Shown here: one piece after another, positions 61,379-64,000 of the stretch
How the letters are laid out: every line of letters starts with the position of its first letter
Numbering within the stretch: the stretch's first letter is position 1
DNA from: JBGVMW01 sp045122835
Lineage (GTDB): Bacteria; Bacillota; Clostridia; Lachnospirales; Lachnospiraceae
Reading direction: 5' to 3'
Assembly (NCBI GenBank): GCA_045122835.1
Contig: JBGVIB010000047.1
Location: forward strand, 1-64,000
DNA: 64,000 nt
Made by a program: the position numbers and the translations under genes
Notes under the pieces: model-generated
The model's database searches: none
Told to the model about the DNA's origin: nothing
The model's input: only the letters and a program-made list of their open reading frames with translations

Positions 61379-62836
61379 ATGATTACACCAACATTAGAAC
61401 AAGTGAAAGCATTAAACCAATCGTACAATATGATACCAATCTGTAAGGAGATTTATGCAGATGTAATAACACCAATTCAATTGTTACGAAAAGTAGCCAA
61501 AGTCAGTAAAAATTACTATCTGTTAGAGAGTGTGGAGCATGGGACACAGGGAAGATATTCCTTCTTAGGATTTGACCCGTTGTTACGAGCCGTTTGTAAA
61601 GATGGCGTAGTAACATTGAAAAGTGGAAGTATAAAAAAACAGATTACCGGTCAACCGATGCAGGTGTTGCGGGAATTGTTAGCAGAGTACAAGACGCCAA
61701 AGATAGAGGGAATGCCTCCTTTTACTGGTGGGTTTGTAGGCTACTTTTCATATGAAATGTTTGGTTATGCTGAACCGAAACTTCATATGAAGAAAAATGA
61801 TTTTTACGATTTTGACTTGATGTTGTTTGATAAAGTTATTGTTTATGATAACCTGAAGCAGAAAATTAGCGTTGTAGTAAATATGAATGGAGAAGATGGA
61901 GAGGAAGGATATCATGCTACAGAATTAGAAATTGATAAAATACTTCGCATGATAATGGATACCACACCACTGCCAAAGACAGAAGCAGAGGAAGCACCGG
62001 TATTTACTTGCAATATGTCAAAAGAACGTTACTGTGAAATGGTGAAAAAAACAAAAGAATATATAAGAGAGGGCGATATTTTCCAGGGAGTTATTTCAAG
62101 ACGATTTGAAGCAGATTATCACAGCAGTCTTCTTAATGCGTACCGGATTTTGCGAACAACCAATCCGTCGCCGTACATGTATTTCATACAAAGCGATGAT
62201 GTACAGATATGTGGTGCTTCTCCAGAAACGATGGTGAAGCTAGTAGATGGTAAATTAACTACATTTCCAGTGGCAGGAACAAGAAAGCGCGGTGCTACAA
62301 AGGCAGAAGATGACGCATTAGAAGTAGAACTTCTTGCTGATGAAAAAGAGTTGGCAGAGCATAATATGCTGGTTGATTTGGCAAGAAATGATATTGGAAG
62401 AGTTGCTAAATACGGCACGGTAGAAGTGGAAGATTACATGAGTATTCATCGCTTCTCGAAAGTAATGCATATTGCTTCTACTGTATATGGAAAAATTGCT
62501 GAAGATAAAGATGGCTGCGATACCATAGCTGCACTGCTTCCGGCAGGAACATTGTCAGGAGCACCAAAGTTCCGGGCTTGTGAGATTATTGATGAGTTAG
62601 AACCGGTATCAAGAGGAATTTATGGAGGAGCTATTGGGTATTTAGATTTTTCCGGCAATTTAGATGTCTGCATTGCTATTCGTACTGCAGTTAAAAAGGG
62701 TGATAAGGTATATGTCCAGGCAGGAGCCGGGGTTGTGGCTGACAGTATTCCGGAAAATGAATATGAAGAATGTGCAAATAAAGCAGGTGCAGTGATTGAT
62801 GCAATTATGCGGGCAAGTGAGGTGAATGGATTATGA
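61379..62836 (+). CDS. trpE: Anthranilate synthase component I
   Basis: 485 residues. N-terminal region with the feedback site YYLLESVEHGTQGRYSFLG; chorismate-binding core with GDIFQGVISRRFEADYH, PSPYMYFIQSDDVQICGASP, PVAGTRKRGATKAEDDALE and GTLSGAPKFRACEIIDELE. Makes anthranilate from chorismate with glutamine-derived ammonia. AAAGGAGAATGG precedes ATG. Its end overlaps trpG by 4 bp (ATGA). Confidence 0.96.
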   Translation: MITPTLEQVKALNQSYNMIPICKEIYADVITPIQLLRKVAKVSKNYYLLESVEHGTQGRYSFLGFDPLLRAVCKDGVVTLKSGSIKKQITGQPMQVLRELLAEYKTPKIEGMPPFTGGFVGYFSYEMFGYAEPKLHMKKNDFYDFDLMLFDKVIVYDNLKQKISVVVNMNGEDGEEGYHATELEIDKILRMIMDTTPLPKTEAEEAPVFTCNMSKERYCEMVKKTKEYIREGDIFQGVISRRFEADYHSSLLNAYRILRTTNPSPYMYFIQSDDVQICGASPETMVKLVDGKLTTFPVAGTRKRGATKAEDDALEVELLADEKELAEHNMLVDLARNDIGRVAKYGTVEVEDYMSIHRFSKVMHIASTVYGKIAEDKDGCDTIAALLPAGTLSGAPKFRACEIIDELEPVSRGIYGGAIGYLDFSGNLDVCIAIRTAVKKGDKVYVQAGAGVVADSIPENEYEECANKAGAVIDAIMRASEVNGL

Positions 62837-63417
62837 TACTTTTAATCGATAATTATGATAGTTTTTCCTATAATGTAGTCCAGTTGATAGGAGGACTATG
62901 TAAAGAAATAAAAGGAATGGACATTAAAGTAATCAGAAATGATGAAATGACGGTGGCAGAGGTGGAAAAATTAGCTCCTACACATATTATCTTATCACCA
63001 GGACCTGGAAAACCATCAGAAGCTGGTATTTGTGAGGAAGTGGTGCAGACAATGAAAGGAAAATGTAAAATATTTGGTATTTGTCTAGGACATCAGGGAA
63101 TTTGTGAATCCTTTGGAGGAAGGATTACCTATGCCGGCAAGCTGATGCATGGAAAGCAAAGTTTGATTAAGATAAATAGTGGTAGTGGAATTTTTAAAGG
63201 TTTGCCGGATGTAGTAAAGGTTGCAAGATATCATTCTCTGGCAGCAGATAAAAATTCCATTCCGGAGGAATTAGAAGTAATTGCAAAGGATGATACGGGA
63301 GAAGTAATGGCAGTAAAGCATAAGGAATATGATATATATGGAGTGCAATTTCATCCGGAATCTGTTATGACACCAGAGGGTGCAGTAATGATGAGAAATT
63401 TTTTAGAGTTAGTATAA
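62833..63417 (+). CDS. trpG: Anthranilate synthase glutaminase component II
   Basis: 194 residues, class I amidotransferase: LLIDNYDSFSYNVVQLIGG, ILSPGPGKPSEAGICEE, IFGICLGHQGICESFGG (nucleophile Cys), VQFHPESVMTPEG (His/Glu). Feeds ammonia to TrpE. Could also serve aminodeoxychorismate synthase, as in many firmicutes. Translationally coupled to trpE. Confidence 0.95.
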   Translation: MILLIDNYDSFSYNVVQLIGGLCKEIKGMDIKVIRNDEMTVAEVEKLAPTHIILSPGPGKPSEAGICEEVVQTMKGKCKIFGICLGHQGICESFGGRITYAGKLMHGKQSLIKINSGSGIFKGLPDVVKVARYHSLAADKNSIPEELEVIAKDDTGEVMAVKHKEYDIYGVQFHPESVMTPEGAVMMRNFLELV

Positions 63418-63441
63418 GTATAGAAAGGAAGGTGTGGTAGT

Positions 63442-64000
63442 ATGATTAAGGAAGCGATTTATCAATTGGCAAATGGTGAAGATTTAACATATGAAACAGC
63501 AGAAACAGTGATGAATGAGATTATGGGTGGTGAAACATCCCAGATATTGATTAGTTCTTATTTAACTGCACTGAGACAAAAAGGTGAAACCATTGATGAA
63601 ATATCTGCATCAGCGTATGGTATGCGAAGCCATGCAGTACAATTACACCATGATATGGATGTCTTAGAGATTGTCGGTACCGGTGGTGATGAGGCGAACA
63701 GCTTTAATATATCAACTACATCGGCCTTTGTAATTGCTGCAACCGGTATTCCAGTGGCAAAACATGGTAATCGCAGTGTATCGTCAAAATCGGGTGCTGC
63801 AGATGTGTTAGAAGCCTTGGGAGTTAAGATAGATATTGAACCTGAGCATATGCAGAGAGTATTAGAAGAAGCAGGAATTTGCTTTATGTTTGCACAGAAA
63901 TATCATGGTGCCATGAAATATGTTGCTCCTGTTCGTAAAGAGTTGGGGATACGTACTATATTCAATATCTTAGGACCTTTGACCAATCCTGCTTGTGCCA
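63442..64000 (+). CDS. trpD: Anthranilate phosphoribosyltransferase, cut by window end
   Basis: The first 186 codons: IKEAIYQLANGEDLTYETAE, the glycine-rich VLEIVGTGGDEANSFNISTT that binds PRPP, VAKHGNRSVSSKSGAADVLE, and FAQKYHGAMKYVAPVRKELG. Adds phosphoribose to anthranilate. GAAAGGAAGG upstream. The stop lies beyond 64000. Confidence 0.95.
   Translation, partial: MIKEAIYQLANGEDLTYETAETVMNEIMGGETSQILISSYLTALRQKGETIDEISASAYGMRSHAVQLHHDMDVLEIVGTGGDEANSFNISTTSAFVIAATGIPVAKHGNRSVSSKSGAADVLEALGVKIDIEPEHMQRVLEEAGICFMFAQKYHGAMKYVAPVRKELGIRTIFNILGPLTNPACA

Noticed and set aside
1..64000. CRISPR arrays and tRNA genes
   Set aside because: I saw no regularly spaced repeat-spacer pattern and no cloverleaf with CCA-type end on either strand.

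Overview
The window looks like a low-GC Clostridia chromosome, most likely a gut Lachnospiraceae. The grounds are the rel / MBL hydrolase / hemZ / aspS neighbourhood, T-box control of thrS and trp, glycine- and cysteine-rich small proteins, a DUF4358-like protein, and sigma-A type promoters with 17-bp spacers. The genus cannot be named from sequence alone.

Layout. 1-185 is the end of a structured RNA, probably 6S. 450-4908 is core: rel, an MBL hydrolase and hemZ. 4736-33538 is a degenerate integrative element of about 28.8 kb sitting inside the 3' end of hemZ. 33707-38794 is an HD-GYP protein, aspS and a GGDEF/EAL protein. 38844-43672 holds small proteins, a ClC transporter and an L,D-transpeptidase. 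43826-50841 is a PTS region: PRD regulator, EIIA, EIIB, HPr, EI and a glucose-family EIICBA. 51188-53149 is thrS behind a T-box. 53426-60960 holds a truncated PPDK-like protein, a chemoreceptor, small proteins, a subtilase and isocitrate dehydrogenase. 61379-64000 is trpE-trpG-trpD behind a tryptophan T-box, with trpD cut by the window end.

The element has a Tn916-type backbone: ParA/ParB, a DUF6017 replication protein, PcfB, a relaxase with MobC and a hairpin-rich likely oriT, a sigma factor, an Orf8-like helix-turn-helix protein, Xis, and a tyrosine integrase with mirrored arm repeats. It has lost its type IV secretion genes: the coupling-protein gene breaks after about 97 codons and runs in frame into an IS1595-type transposase. 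Reading frames are broken in at least five places (in-frame UGA, in-frame UAG, and three single-base shifts). A toxin-antitoxin cassette between perfect 23-bp repeats splits another gene. Its integration has replaced the last 50 or so codons of hemZ with a divergent copy; the host's own tail remains at 33524-33687.

The cargo (12.4-27.7 kb) is the most original part. It is a LytS-type kinase and response regulator, an atypical receiver with Glu at the phosphorylation site, a sortase remnant, and a set of paralogous secreted and membrane-anchored proteins. Three secreted proteins share a C-terminal domain with V-[DE]-W-G-x-M, W-N-x-[DE]-T and N-[HR]-S-N motifs, and two further families of membrane-anchored partners accompany them. 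A diguanylate cyclase and lipoproteins follow. I read it as a surface-structure locus under two-component and c-di-GMP control; its function is unknown.

Outside the element the standout is a two-copy intergenic repeat (41763-41893 and 57501-57666) with terminal inverted repeats and three hairpins whose arms differ between copies yet stay paired.
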